In this document: positions 9,573 to 18,118 of the stretch, one piece after another
Layout of the letters: the number at the start of each line of letters is the position of its first letter
Position numbering within the stretch: the first letter of the stretch is position 1
Source: Planctomycetota bacterium
GTDB taxonomy: Bacteria; Planctomycetota; Phycisphaerae; UBA1845
Assembly: GCA_024280855.1 (NCBI GenBank)
Contig: JAJRPG010000077.1
Location: 1 to 64,000 of the forward strand
Direction of reading: 5' to 3'
DNA length: 64,000 nucleotides
Notes under the pieces: model-generated
Seen by the model: the letters and a program-made list of their open reading frames with translations, nothing else
What the model was told of the DNA's origin: nothing
Database searches by the model: none
Made by a program: the position numbers and the translations under genes

Positions 9573-11345
9573 ATGCGTACATGGATAATCAAGCGGGCAT
9601 CGTTAGCCATGAGGCTTATCATCGTTAGTGGACTGAGCAGCGGTAGCCATCTCGCGTTGGCACAAACCAATCTGAAGTTGGAAAAGGTAGCTAACCGATA
9701 TTGGGAAGCGACGCTTGAGCGGTTTCCGGAGAGAGCTACGGCGATGGGCGATCATCGCTATAACGATCAACTAACCGATCTGAGTATCTTAGCCAGAAAA
9801 GCGTGGGAGAATTCTCTGCGCAATTTGCTATCAGATTTGAAGCGCGTTCAAAAGCCGTTGCTCAACGAAGCCGACAAACTCACGCACCGACTACTCGATC
9901 GAACCATTCAAGACGACATCTTGCGATTAGCCGTGATTTCGCCTTATATGCCGCTCGATCCACTTGACGGTATTCAAGTTCGATTTCCGCTTTTGCTTGT
10001 GTCACAACCTTTTCGCAACGTTCAGGATTATCGCAATTACATCAAACGCTTGAACGGCTTCCCTAAGCAAATCACAGATACGATCAATAACTTGCGCGAC
10101 GGTATCAATCGCGATCTGGTATCGCCGCGCGTGATTGTGAAGAAGGTCATTCCGCAGGTGCGGGCACATGTTGTGAGTGATGTGACCAGGAGCGAGTTTT
10201 ATAAGCCTATGTTTCAAGCGGATTTTTTGGGTGAGGAGCAACGTCGTGACATAGATCATGATTTACAAAACGCGATACAGGCGGATGTCATTCCTGCGTA
10301 CCTGCGACTCATGGCTTACCTCGAAGACGAATATCTACCGGCCTCGCGTTCGACGGTGGGTATTGGTGCGCTGCTCGGTGGGAAAGAGTTGTACAAAGCC
10401 TTAGCCCGGTTGCATACGACTGTGTCGATCGAGCCTGACGAGATTCATGAAATAGGTTTAGCTGAGGTAGCCCGCATTAGGCTGGCGTTTTCAAAAATTC
10501 AAACAGAGGTTGGTTTTTCTGGCACGTTGGATGAGTTCATTGTTCACATGCGTAGCGATCCCAAATATCGCTTTACCTCTAGCCAAGAGTTGTATGACGC
10601 CGCCGAGAAAATTTTGAATCGTACCAAGCCTTTGATGTCAAAACTTTTTGGCCAATTGCCCAAGGCGGATATAGTCATGAAGGAGATTGAAGCTTTTCGT
10701 GCGCCAGCAGCGCCAGTAGCTTACTATAATCCCACGCCGGAAGATGGGTCACGACCGGGCTATTTTTACATCAATACCTATGCGCCGAAGAAGCGATTAC
10801 GGTTTACGTTGGAAGCGCTGACCTATCACGAATCTATCCCTGGCCATCATCTGCAGATGGCTTTGCACCAGGAGAAAAAGGACTTACTAAAATTTCGCCG
10901 TTACGGTTCGTTCACCGCATTCGTAGAAGGCTGGGCGTTGTATACTGAAAAGTTAGGCTATGAAATTGGCGGTTATCAAGATGTCTACTCGCGCTTTGGG
11001 CAATTGACCTTTGAGATGTGGCGGGCGTGTCGATTGGTCGTTGATACCGGCATGCACGTCAAAGGTTGGTCACGACAACGTGCGATTGACTTCATGGCTA
11101 CTAATACTTCGCTGGTGATGTTGGATATTGAATCGGAGATAGACCGTTACATCACCTGGCCTGGTCAGGCGCTGGCTTATAAAATCGGTGAGCTTCGCAT
11201 CCTAGCTATCAGGCACGAAGCTGAAGAAAAACTTGGGGATCGATTCGATTTAAGAAATTTTCACGATGCACTATTATCCGAAGGCGCCATGCCCATCGAC
11301 ATGCTTGAACAACGAATGAAACAGTGGACAAGTAACCAGCCATAA
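9573..11345 (+). CDS. Exported DUF885 family protein
   Basis: The 590-residue protein begins with a signal peptide: charged 'MRTWIIKR', a hydrophobic core, and a probable cut after 'HLALA'. The rest matches the DUF885 family of putative metallopeptidase-like exported proteins common in planctomycetes and other bacteria. The hallmark 'LTYHESIPGHHLQMAL' is a probable zinc-binding helix and 'FVEGWALYTEKLG' supplies a further conserved Glu. The C-terminal 'YKIGELRI' is also typical. The frame runs upstream to 9498, but ATG 9573, directly before the signal peptide, is the better start. Enzymatic activity of the family is not well defined. Confidence 0.85.
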   Translation: MRTWIIKRASLAMRLIIVSGLSSGSHLALAQTNLKLEKVANRYWEATLERFPERATAMGDHRYNDQLTDLSILARKAWENSLRNLLSDLKRVQKPLLNEADKLTHRLLDRTIQDDILRLAVISPYMPLDPLDGIQVRFPLLLVSQPFRNVQDYRNYIKRLNGFPKQITDTINNLRDGINRDLVSPRVIVKKVIPQVRAHVVSDVTRSEFYKPMFQADFLGEEQRRDIDHDLQNAIQADVIPAYLRLMAYLEDEYLPASRSTVGIGALLGGKELYKALARLHTTVSIEPDEIHEIGLAEVARIRLAFSKIQTEVGFSGTLDEFIVHMRSDPKYRFTSSQELYDAAEKILNRTKPLMSKLFGQLPKADIVMKEIEAFRAPAAPVAYYNPTPEDGSRPGYFYINTYAPKKRLRFTLEALTYHESIPGHHLQMALHQEKKDLLKFRRYGSFTAFVEGWALYTEKLGYEIGGYQDVYSRFGQLTFEMWRACRLVVDTGMHVKGWSRQRAIDFMATNTSLVMLDIESEIDRYITWPGQALAYKIGELRILAIRHEAEEKLGDRFDLRNFHDALLSEGAMPIDMLEQRMKQWTSNQP

Positions 11346-11356
11346 GGTGCTTAGAC

Positions 11357-12022
11357 ATGCCAGCTAACATGATTCCATATTCAGTAGCTTCACAAAGCGA
11401 ATCTCAAATGCTGCAAAGCGCTCAAGCATTGCTTACCCAGATGAAGGCGCGAAGAAGCTGTCGTTATTTTAGTGATAAGCCTGTGGCGAAAGAATTGATT
11501 GAAAAGATTATCGATATTGCCCATACCGCGCCCAGCGGCGCCAATAGAAAACCCTGGCGATTCGTAGCTGTTAGTGACCCTAAATTAAAACGAGAAATAC
11601 GTTTAGCAGCCGAGGCGGAAGAGCGAGAGAGTTATGACCATCGTTTTCCACAAGCTTGGCTAGACGCACTCGAACCCATTGGTACCAACGCGGAAAAGCC
11701 TTTCCTGGAAACAGTACCTTGGCTAGTCATCATGTTTCGGATTGATTGGGAAATGATCGACGGCGAGCGCGTGCTCAACTACTACCCGGCTGAGTCAACC
11801 GGCATCGCAGCTGGCATGTTCATCGCGGCGTGTCATCAGGTAGGGTTAGCTACGCTTACGCATACACCTAACCCGATGAAATTTTTACGCGAAATTCTCG
11901 GTAGACCGGCCAATGAAAAACCGTTTCTTTTGTTACCCATAGGACATCCCGCACCAGATTGCACCGTGCCAGACATCCCGAAAAAGCCTTTATCTGAAGC
12001 ACTTCAGTGGGACGCAGGTTAG
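11357..12022 (+). CDS. Nitroreductase-fold flavoprotein, iodotyrosine deiodinase (IYD) type
   Basis: This is a 221-residue FMN-dependent protein of the nitroreductase superfamily. 'RRSCRYFSDKPV' and 'TAPSGANRKPWRF' are the FMN-binding segments. It carries what sets the IYD branch apart: an active-site lid with E89, Y93 and K114, spaced exactly as Glu157, Tyr161 and Lys182 of human IYD, which hold the zwitterion of halotyrosine. 'LGRPANEKPFLLLPIGHP' and 'TVPDIPKKPL' also align with IYD. Such enzymes reductively remove iodide or bromide from halotyrosines. Known bacterial homologues do this in vitro, but their role in the cell is unclear. The gene follows the DUF885 gene by 11 nt. Confidence 0.83.
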   Translation: MPANMIPYSVASQSESQMLQSAQALLTQMKARRSCRYFSDKPVAKELIEKIIDIAHTAPSGANRKPWRFVAVSDPKLKREIRLAAEAEERESYDHRFPQAWLDALEPIGTNAEKPFLETVPWLVIMFRIDWEMIDGERVLNYYPAESTGIAAGMFIAACHQVGLATLTHTPNPMKFLREILGRPANEKPFLLLPIGHPAPDCTVPDIPKKPLSEALQWDAG

Positions 12023-12119
12023 CATACTACCTTCGACGTTGACACGAACTCGCCGCGTTTCTAGAGTATCAGCCTAGTGATTAAGCGACTTTGAAAATAC
12101 GCCGGAAGGAAGAAAACGT

Positions 12120-13232
12120 ATGGCTGAAACCCAGACTGTCCAACGAACGCCGCTTTACGATGCTCATGTGTCGATGGGCGGTCGCATGGTCGATTTTGCG
12201 GGCTGGGATTTACCCATCTGCTTTACCAGTATCAACGAAGAACACGCCCACACCCGCACGGCATGTAGTGTCTTTGATGTATCACATATGGGCCGACTTA
12301 CTCTTACGGGAAAAGATTGCCAGTCGTTCTTGAATCGACTCTGCACCCGTAACCTCGACCAAGCCGAAGTTGGCCGAAGCTACTACTCACACATTTGCCG
12401 TGAGGATGGCGGTATCTTAGATGACGTCATCGTGTCACGTTTTGAGAAACGATGGGGCATTGTTTGTAACGCTTCCAATCGAGAAAAAATTGTTGCCTGG
12501 ATCGATAAGCAATCAAGAGGCATGGATGTCTCGTTGAAGGATCAGACCACCAGTACCGCTATGATTGCTATGCAAGGGCCAAAGACGTTGGAACTCGCCA
12601 ACGCAATTACGGGTAAAGATTTGTCTAGCCTAAAACGATACCGATGTACGGAATACACATACCTCATCATGAAAGTCTCCGTGTACCGTTGTGGCTACAC
12701 TGGTGAAGACGGTTTCGAAGTCGTCGTCCCGGCGTCAGCGATCAAAATGATGCTGCCCAAATTGTTTGGCAGTAAAGGTAGTCCTAATCCATTAATAAAA
12801 CCCGCAGGCCTGGGCGCACGCGATACCCTTCGCATCGAAGCAGCTATGCCACTTTATGGCCATGAGTTAAGCGAAGACTGGGATTCGCTGACGGCTGGGC
12901 AAAGCTGGTGCGTAGACTTGGAAAAAGATTTTGTTGGCGCGGACGCCATGCGAAAAGTCCGCGATGAGGGTCTGCCTCGCCAATTGGTTGGCCTGGAACT
13001 TGACGGGCGACGCATTGCCCGCCAGCATTACAGAGTCTTTGCAGGTGGGAAAGAAGTTGGCGAAGTCACCAGCGGAACCCTAAGCCCAACGCTAGGCAAG
13101 AGCATAGCTATGGCTTTTATTAAGTCGGATGTAGCTGAGGTGGGGACGACGCTGGAAGTAGAAATGGGTAGTAAGCGTACTGGCGCGACCGTCGTGAAAT
13201 TACCGTTCTACAAACGTCCAAAAAGTAGTTAA
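12120..13232 (+). CDS. gcvT: Glycine cleavage system T protein (aminomethyltransferase)
   Basis: GcvT moves the methylene unit from aminomethyl-lipoyl GcvH to tetrahydrofolate and releases ammonia. The 370-residue protein has the typical start 'TPLYDAHVSMGGRMVDFAGW'. Folate-domain motifs include 'FDVSHMGRL', 'YSHICREDGGILDD', 'VYRCGYTGEDGFEV', 'AGLGARDTLRIEAAMPLYGHEL' split across the fold, and a C-terminal barrel with 'EVTSGTLSPTLGKSIAMAF'. AAGGA upstream of ATG 12120 is a good ribosome binding site. gcvH follows after 63 nt. The gcvP decarboxylase genes are not in the window, and no glycine riboswitch fits in the 97 nt upstream. Confidence 0.96.
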   Translation: MAETQTVQRTPLYDAHVSMGGRMVDFAGWDLPICFTSINEEHAHTRTACSVFDVSHMGRLTLTGKDCQSFLNRLCTRNLDQAEVGRSYYSHICREDGGILDDVIVSRFEKRWGIVCNASNREKIVAWIDKQSRGMDVSLKDQTTSTAMIAMQGPKTLELANAITGKDLSSLKRYRCTEYTYLIMKVSVYRCGYTGEDGFEVVVPASAIKMMLPKLFGSKGSPNPLIKPAGLGARDTLRIEAAMPLYGHELSEDWDSLTAGQSWCVDLEKDFVGADAMRKVRDEGLPRQLVGLELDGRRIARQHYRVFAGGKEVGEVTSGTLSPTLGKSIAMAFIKSDVAEVGTTLEVEMGSKRTGATVVKLPFYKRPKSS

Positions 13233-13295
13233 ACTAGAGTCTAATGTTGCGGGCTATCTGTGAATCGCCTGCGATAAACATAAACGGAAAAAAAG

Positions 13296-13682
13296 ATGTC
13301 GATACCAACAGATCGTAAATATTGCGAAACACACGAATGGTTTGCCGGCGCAGAAGATACCATCACGATGGGCATCTCCCAGTTCGCTGCGGATGAGCTA
13401 ACAGATATTACATATGTCGAGCTTCCAGAAATCGGCAAGGTCGTATCAGTCGGCGACGTCGTGGGAGAGGTTGAGTCGGTCAAAGCGACGTCGGAGATTT
13501 TCAGCGCGGTAGACGGTGAGATTATAGAAGTAAATGAAAACCTCGCAGGCCATCCGGAGCTAATCAACGACGACGCATTCGACAAGGGCTGGATCGCTAA
13601 AATCAAAGTTTCGTCCACAGCTTCTTTGGAATCGCTTATGGATGCCGAGCAGTACAAAACATTCATGGCTGGTGCGCATTAG
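13296..13682 (+). CDS. gcvH: Glycine cleavage system H protein
   Basis: This lipoyl carrier shuttles the aminomethyl group between the P, T and L proteins of glycine cleavage. The 128-residue protein is of normal length. The lipoylation site is K63 within 'GEVESVKATSEIFSAVDG', in the usual hairpin turn. 'HEWF' and 'GISQFAADELTDITYVELP' are standard for GcvH. It lies 63 nt behind gcvT on the same strand. Confidence 0.96.
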   Translation: MSIPTDRKYCETHEWFAGAEDTITMGISQFAADELTDITYVELPEIGKVVSVGDVVGEVESVKATSEIFSAVDGEIIEVNENLAGHPELINDDAFDKGWIAKIKVSSTASLESLMDAEQYKTFMAGAH

Positions 13683-13721
13683 ACGAATATTTCTTAGCGC
13701 CAATTGCTATGAATTTCGTAG

Positions 13722-13739
13722 GGCAGGCTATTGCCTGCC
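13722..13739 (+). repeat. Short perfect hairpin before a ribosome binding site
   Basis: GGCAGGC and GCCTGCC form a 7-bp stem with loop TATT. It has no T-run, so it is not an obvious terminator. It ends 10 nt before the GGAGGA that serves the gene at 13759 and could influence access to it. Confidence 0.5.
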
Positions 13740-13758
13740 TGCGCCACTGGAGGATGAA

Positions 13759-14139
13759 ATGACGCTAGATGAAAAGGCGAAGCATGAGATTCTTGATCTT
13801 ACCGTCGAAGATTGGACACCATTATACGATGTCACCAATGTCGTAAAGGTTAATCTACCTAATCAATGTGTCGATGAGCAGATCGATGTTGCAAGAGCCT
13901 TCGTCCGCTATTTACTTGCACGCAACTTTGTAAAATTGTATTACGATTGCTGGGCCACATCTACCGAGAATTTCCGAGATACAAAGGAGTTGAGTTCCAT
14001 CGAAGTAGAACGAGAAATGTATGATCGTACCAATTGGCTGTACCACGAACCGCGTGAACCAGACGAGAGATGCGTGACGATTGGTGCAACTACAGACGGG
14101 GAGAATGCTGTATACCGGTGCGAATTTCCAACTGATTAA
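13759..14139 (+). CDS. Hypothetical protein, 126 residues
   Basis: Not recognised. The start at ATG 13759 is supported by GGAGGA at 13749-13754; the frame continues upstream into gcvH but that part has no support. The protein is soluble and acidic, rich in Asp, Glu and aromatic residues ('EDWTPLYDVTNVV', 'LYYDCWATSTENF', 'TNWLYHEPREPDE'), with no signal peptide, membrane segment or cysteine motif. A clear terminator follows at 14146. The next gene (14213) is also an unknown soluble protein with many aromatic and acidic residues, so the two may be functionally paired, but nothing in the sequence shows how. Confidence 0.65.
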   Translation: MTLDEKAKHEILDLTVEDWTPLYDVTNVVKVNLPNQCVDEQIDVARAFVRYLLARNFVKLYYDCWATSTENFRDTKELSSIEVEREMYDRTNWLYHEPREPDERCVTIGATTDGENAVYRCEFPTD

Positions 14140-14145
14140 ATTTAG

Positions 14146-14182
14146 AAGGCGCGTAGGTCGATGTCCCGGCCTACGCCTTTTA
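14146..14182 (+). terminator. Rho-independent terminator
   Basis: AAGGCG-GTAGG pairs with CCTACGCCTT around a loop of about 12 nt and is followed by TTTT. It lies directly downstream of the 13759 gene. Confidence 0.75.
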
Positions 14183-14212
14183 ACCAAAGCCCCTTAATTT
14201 TGAAGGGAAATT

Positions 14213-14797
14213 ATGCAATGCTACTTTGGTCTCGTTGGTGAACCGGTAATCGTAAATGGCCATAAGTATTTCGGGATTTGGCGTCATTTCGCTGCAGAAG
14301 TGGGAGCGACACAGGAAGATCATCCAGCCTGGGATTTGATGGCGGAATTAGGGACAACTAACTATGACTTCGATGAAGAGTGGGATGGGTACTTTCCATC
14401 GCTCGATATAGCCACAGGTTTTCAAACACGTTTCCGAGGGCTGGGTTATTCGTTTGGCATAATAGCCATTCACGTTTGCGAATCTACCGACAACGTGGAG
14501 GAAGCTAAGAAGCTTAAAGGATTTCTTGGCCTTGATGTATCCAATACGGAGCCAAACTCCGTTCTCATGCCAATTGCTGTTTGGAGGGAAAATAGACCGT
14601 ACAAAGAAAAGTTGGCTGTCCTATGGGATATGATTTCGAGATACGCTCGTTTCTGCGTCAATCAATATGGCCTGCTTGACAACTATGAAGATGCGGTTCT
14701 TCTGCGTGATTACTCTCATGCGCTTGAGCAGGTAGACAAGACCAACCAAACAGTACGCGGTGTACGGATATTAGCCATTCAAGAAATTCTAGATTAG
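14213..14797 (+). CDS. Hypothetical protein, 194 residues
   Basis: Not recognised. AAGGGA four bases before ATG 14213 is a usable ribosome binding site. The protein is soluble and has no signal peptide. It has an aromatic, acidic N-terminal half ('FGIWRHFAAEVGA', 'DFDEEWDGYFPSLD') and a helical C-terminal half ('YKEKLAVLWDMISRYARF', 'DYSHALEQVDKT'). It sits between a terminator and the flavoprotein gene at 14837, with only 39 nt to the latter, so it may be co-transcribed with that gene. Confidence 0.65.
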   Translation: MQCYFGLVGEPVIVNGHKYFGIWRHFAAEVGATQEDHPAWDLMAELGTTNYDFDEEWDGYFPSLDIATGFQTRFRGLGYSFGIIAIHVCESTDNVEEAKKLKGFLGLDVSNTEPNSVLMPIAVWRENRPYKEKLAVLWDMISRYARFCVNQYGLLDNYEDAVLLRDYSHALEQVDKTNQTVRGVRILAIQEILD

Positions 14798-14836
14798 TCA
14801 GATGCCACATTTAAAATATCAACCGAAAGCAATCTC

Positions 14837-15379
14837 ATGCCATTTTTCGATGAAATCTCAGACAACCATCTATCAATCATCCAAGACCAAAAAATGTTCT
14901 TCGTAGCTACCGCCGCAGCCGAGGGAAGAATCAATCTCTCGCCCAAAGGCATGGATAGTCTGCGTGTTATAGATCGTCGCTCGGTGGCCTGGTTAAATCT
15001 GACCGGGAGCGGCAACGAGACCTCGGCCCATGTTCAAGATAATGGCCGTATGACAATCATGTTTTGCGGCTTTGATGAAAAGCCCATCATTCTACGTTTA
15101 TATGGAATAGCCAAAGTTTATCATTCGCGCGATGCCGAGTGGGAGCGCTTCGTAAAGATGTTTCCGGACACGCCAGGCGCTCGGCAGATATTTCAGTTAC
15201 AAATCACCTCAGTCCAAAAGTCCTGTGGCTATGGCGTGCCCATTTACGATTACGTCAAAGAGCGTGACACGCTGCGCCTCAATGGCGAAAAGAAGGAAAA
15301 GTTGGGCATCGAAAAATATTGGAAAGAAAGAAATCAAACCAGTATCGATGGCCTACCCACTCGCATTATGGATGACTAA
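14837..15379 (+). CDS. Pyridoxamine 5'-phosphate oxidase-like FMN-binding protein
   Basis: This 180-residue protein is of the PNPOx-like split-barrel flavin-reductase family. 'FFVATAAAEGRINLSPKGMDSLRV' (read in two parts) is the typical first two strands of the barrel. 'AWLNLTGSGNETSAHVQDNGRMTIMF' supplies the flavin-phosphate contact region and 'ILRLYGIAKVY' the later strand. The family includes F420- and FMN-binding oxidoreductases of uncertain substrate. It should act in the cytoplasm, since no signal peptide is seen. Confidence 0.8.
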   Translation: MPFFDEISDNHLSIIQDQKMFFVATAAAEGRINLSPKGMDSLRVIDRRSVAWLNLTGSGNETSAHVQDNGRMTIMFCGFDEKPIILRLYGIAKVYHSRDAEWERFVKMFPDTPGARQIFQLQITSVQKSCGYGVPIYDYVKERDTLRLNGEKKEKLGIEKYWKERNQTSIDGLPTRIMDD

Positions 15380-15630
15380 TTCATAGGGCAGCGCGAATGG
15401 TCATGCCATGGCCTATGAAGAAGCTCGCAAAGCTAAGCACAAACTGCGCTTATGGCACGTTTAGCTACAGATAATCATCTGATTATCGGACCTGTCTCTA
15501 TTTCGCACGCAACTTACAAATTCACCCCTAGGAATCCGTCGATAGACAAGGGTGCGATAATTCTCAGCTTTTTAAGGCTTGGGGATTGTCGAGGCGGCAA
15601 CGTCTCAATAAGAAAGGTGCGCCAGGATTT

Positions 15631-17013
15631 ATGTGGTCGTGGATCGCTAGACATTTTATTGTTCCCTCGCACGAATGGCTGCTCAATCGAGCGACCATGC
15701 GTTATCAGCGGGAGCTGCGCGATTCGCAATGGCTCGCACCCACCCAGCTGTATGCACTCCAACAGGAAAAGCTCAAACGGCTAATTGCTCATGCGGCTGA
15801 GAATACAAATTTCTACCGTGATCGATTCGCACAGAATCAATTTGATGTGCATGCCGACGATGCCGTATCTGAGTTGATGAACATCCCGCTCTTGGACAAA
15901 CAAACCATTCGAGATCATTGCGAAGATATGATATGGCAGCAGACGCCCGGCGGTGTTTACGCCAATTATACCGGAGGCTCTAGTGGTGAGCCGCTCAAGT
16001 TTTACATCGACAAAAGACGCCAGGCATACGATCAAGCCGCCCGCATGAGAAGCCATGAATGGTACGATGTGCGCGTCGGTGATCGTGAGTTGTATTTATG
16101 GGGATCGCCCATAGAACATACGCGAACAGATACCCTTAAACGCATGCGCGATTGGATCACTCATCATCAGTTATTAGATGCCTTCGAGATGTCACCCGAA
16201 CGAATGGACATTTATCTCAACAAACTAGAGCGATTTCAGCCAGCTAGCATTTACGGATATCCCAGCAGCATCGCCTTACTAGCAGAGCATGGCTTGGAAC
16301 AAGGCCGGAAACTCAATCTGCCAAACCTAAAAGCGATTTTTGTGACGGGCGAAATATGCTATCCCCATCACCGGCAAACCATCAGCGAATACTTCTCAGC
16401 CCCAGTGACAAACGGATACGGCAGCAGGGAAGCCGGGTTCATTGCCCACGAATGCCCGGAAGGAAATCTCCACGTCACTGCTGAAAATGTTTTTGTCGAA
16501 ATCATTCGTGATGGCAAGCGCGTGTCCGAGGGCCAAGCCGGTGAAATTGTCGTGACTCATCTCGACGCCTATGGCATGCCTATGATTCGTTATCAAACGG
16601 GCGACATCGGTAAACTCAAGCCTGGCCGATGTGCTTGTGGAAGAGGCCTGCCGATGATGGACGTGGTAGAAGGGCGAACGACAGATTTTCTTTATCTACC
16701 CGATGGCTCTATTAAACATGCACTATCTATCATTTATCCCTTGCGCGAATTAGAAGGCGTGAAACAATTTCGCGTGCTGCAACAAGCTGACTATAGCGTG
16801 ACGGTTGATATCGTTTGCGAAAATAAAAAAGCTTGCGTCACGCGAGAAGCGGTAGCTCGTAGCGTGCTTCCTGTTCTGGGCCATGAGGTTGATCTTCAAA
16901 TAGACTTGGTGGACCGCATTCCGGTCACGCGGTCCGGCAAGTTTCATTACGTCACCTCAGATGTCTCGTTGCCAACGATAACAATCCCGCAGGAAATCAG
17001 TAGCGATGACTAA
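15631..17013 (+). CDS. CapK/PaaK-type AMP-forming ligase (phenylacetate-CoA ligase family)
   Basis: This 460-residue member of the acyl-adenylate family is of the PaaK/CapK branch. 'NYTGGSSGEPLKFYIDK' is the phosphate-binding loop. 'NGYGSREAGFIAHECPEG' and 'IRYQTGDIGKL' are the adenylation motifs. Proteins of this branch next to exosortase-type polysaccharide genes are thought to activate an acyl or sugar-acid precursor. The true substrate is unknown here. The frame runs from 15586, but ATG 15631 fits the N terminus better. It overlaps the FemAB-like gene by 8 bases, so they are translationally coupled. Confidence 0.85.
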   Translation: MWSWIARHFIVPSHEWLLNRATMRYQRELRDSQWLAPTQLYALQQEKLKRLIAHAAENTNFYRDRFAQNQFDVHADDAVSELMNIPLLDKQTIRDHCEDMIWQQTPGGVYANYTGGSSGEPLKFYIDKRRQAYDQAARMRSHEWYDVRVGDRELYLWGSPIEHTRTDTLKRMRDWITHHQLLDAFEMSPERMDIYLNKLERFQPASIYGYPSSIALLAEHGLEQGRKLNLPNLKAIFVTGEICYPHHRQTISEYFSAPVTNGYGSREAGFIAHECPEGNLHVTAENVFVEIIRDGKRVSEGQAGEIVVTHLDAYGMPMIRYQTGDIGKLKPGRCACGRGLPMMDVVEGRTTDFLYLPDGSIKHALSIIYPLRELEGVKQFRVLQQADYSVTVDIVCENKKACVTREAVARSVLPVLGHEVDLQIDLVDRIPVTRSGKFHYVTSDVSLPTITIPQEISSDD

Positions 17014-18115
17014 TCCCTCAACGCTAGTTGATCCAGTATCTATTAAATGTGCGCACGCTTTGATGCCCGCACCGTACCCTTGTCGTATTGAAGTTATAAA
17101 ATCATCGACGCGCGATGTGTGGGAAAAATATGTCGAGAACCATGCCGACAGCACCATTGGCCATACTCTTGCCTGGCATGATGCCATCCGTGAAACCTTT
17201 GGCCACGAGTCCATTTATTTGATTGCTATGCGAAACCAAAAATGTGTGGGCGTATTGCCGCTGTTTTTCATGAATAGTTGGATCATGGGGAAGTTGCTCG
17301 TCAGCGTGCCCTATGGTGTAGGCGGTGGTATCCTAGCTGATGACGACGTAGCCGCTTCAAAACTTTTTGATCGCGCTCAGGAACTAGCGCAGCAGCGTTC
17401 TTGCCGATCCATTGATTTACGAAGTCGTCTTGCATCACTTTCGCATGTGCCCAAGCTAACCGACTACGCCATCTATGAACGCACCTTACCCGATCGCGCG
17501 GAAGATGTGCTAGCTTGGTTGCCGCGCAAAGCCCGGGCCGCTGCGCGTAATGGACGAAACAAGTACAAGCTCAAAGCGGTTTTCGGAGACGGGCACCTGC
17601 GCGATGTGTGGAAGTTATATAGCCAAAGTATGCGGCGATTAGCCTCCATCAGTTATCCGTACAAGTTTTTTGAATCGCTTATCAAGCATACGCCAGGCAA
17701 TCATTGGGTGATGCTGGTCAAAAAGGGCCAGGAAACTGTCGCGGGCTTAGTGACACTATTATACCGCGACCGCGTCATGCCTTATTTCATCGGTGCGACC
17801 GACGATGCAAAGTCATGCAGCGCAGCTAACTTCGCTTATCTCTCGTTAATGGAACGAGGTGTGACTCAGGGCTATCGCGTTTTTGATTTCGGTCGCACGC
17901 GCATCGACAACGTTGGCTCATCAAACTTCAAACGTTTCCATGGCTTTGAACCGAAAGTGCTAGGCTATCAACGATTCATCCTGAACGGCGCATCTGCCCC
18001 AAAGACTTCACCAACCGACGCACGATACAAAGCGATTCGCAGTCTTTGGCCCATGCTACCAATCTCCATGACGCGAATCCTTGGCCGATATGTGTCACCA
18101 CACCTGACAGGATAA
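17006..18115 (+). CDS. FemAB-like GNAT protein, XrtA/PEP-CTERM-associated type
   Basis: This 369-residue protein resembles the FemAB family found with XrtA/PEP-CTERM systems (TIGR03019 type). 'STIGHTLAWHDAIRETFGHE' is the typical opening of the first GNAT domain. 'VSVPYGVGGGILAD' and the C-terminal 'FDFGRTRIDNVGSSNFKRFHGFEP' are conserved in the group. FemAB relatives transfer aminoacyl or acyl groups to cell-wall or glycan precursors. The start overlaps the ligase gene (ATGACTAA), and the glycosyltransferase gene follows 3 nt after its stop. Confidence 0.87.
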   Translation: MTNPSTLVDPVSIKCAHALMPAPYPCRIEVIKSSTRDVWEKYVENHADSTIGHTLAWHDAIRETFGHESIYLIAMRNQKCVGVLPLFFMNSWIMGKLLVSVPYGVGGGILADDDVAASKLFDRAQELAQQRSCRSIDLRSRLASLSHVPKLTDYAIYERTLPDRAEDVLAWLPRKARAAARNGRNKYKLKAVFGDGHLRDVWKLYSQSMRRLASISYPYKFFESLIKHTPGNHWVMLVKKGQETVAGLVTLLYRDRVMPYFIGATDDAKSCSAANFAYLSLMERGVTQGYRVFDFGRTRIDNVGSSNFKRFHGFEPKVLGYQRFILNGASAPKTSPTDARYKAIRSLWPMLPISMTRILGRYVSPHLTG

Positions 18116-18118
18116 GCC

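Noticed and set aside
12023-12119. Glycine riboswitch before gcvT
   Set aside because: Only 97 nt are available and the conserved aptamer core is not present.
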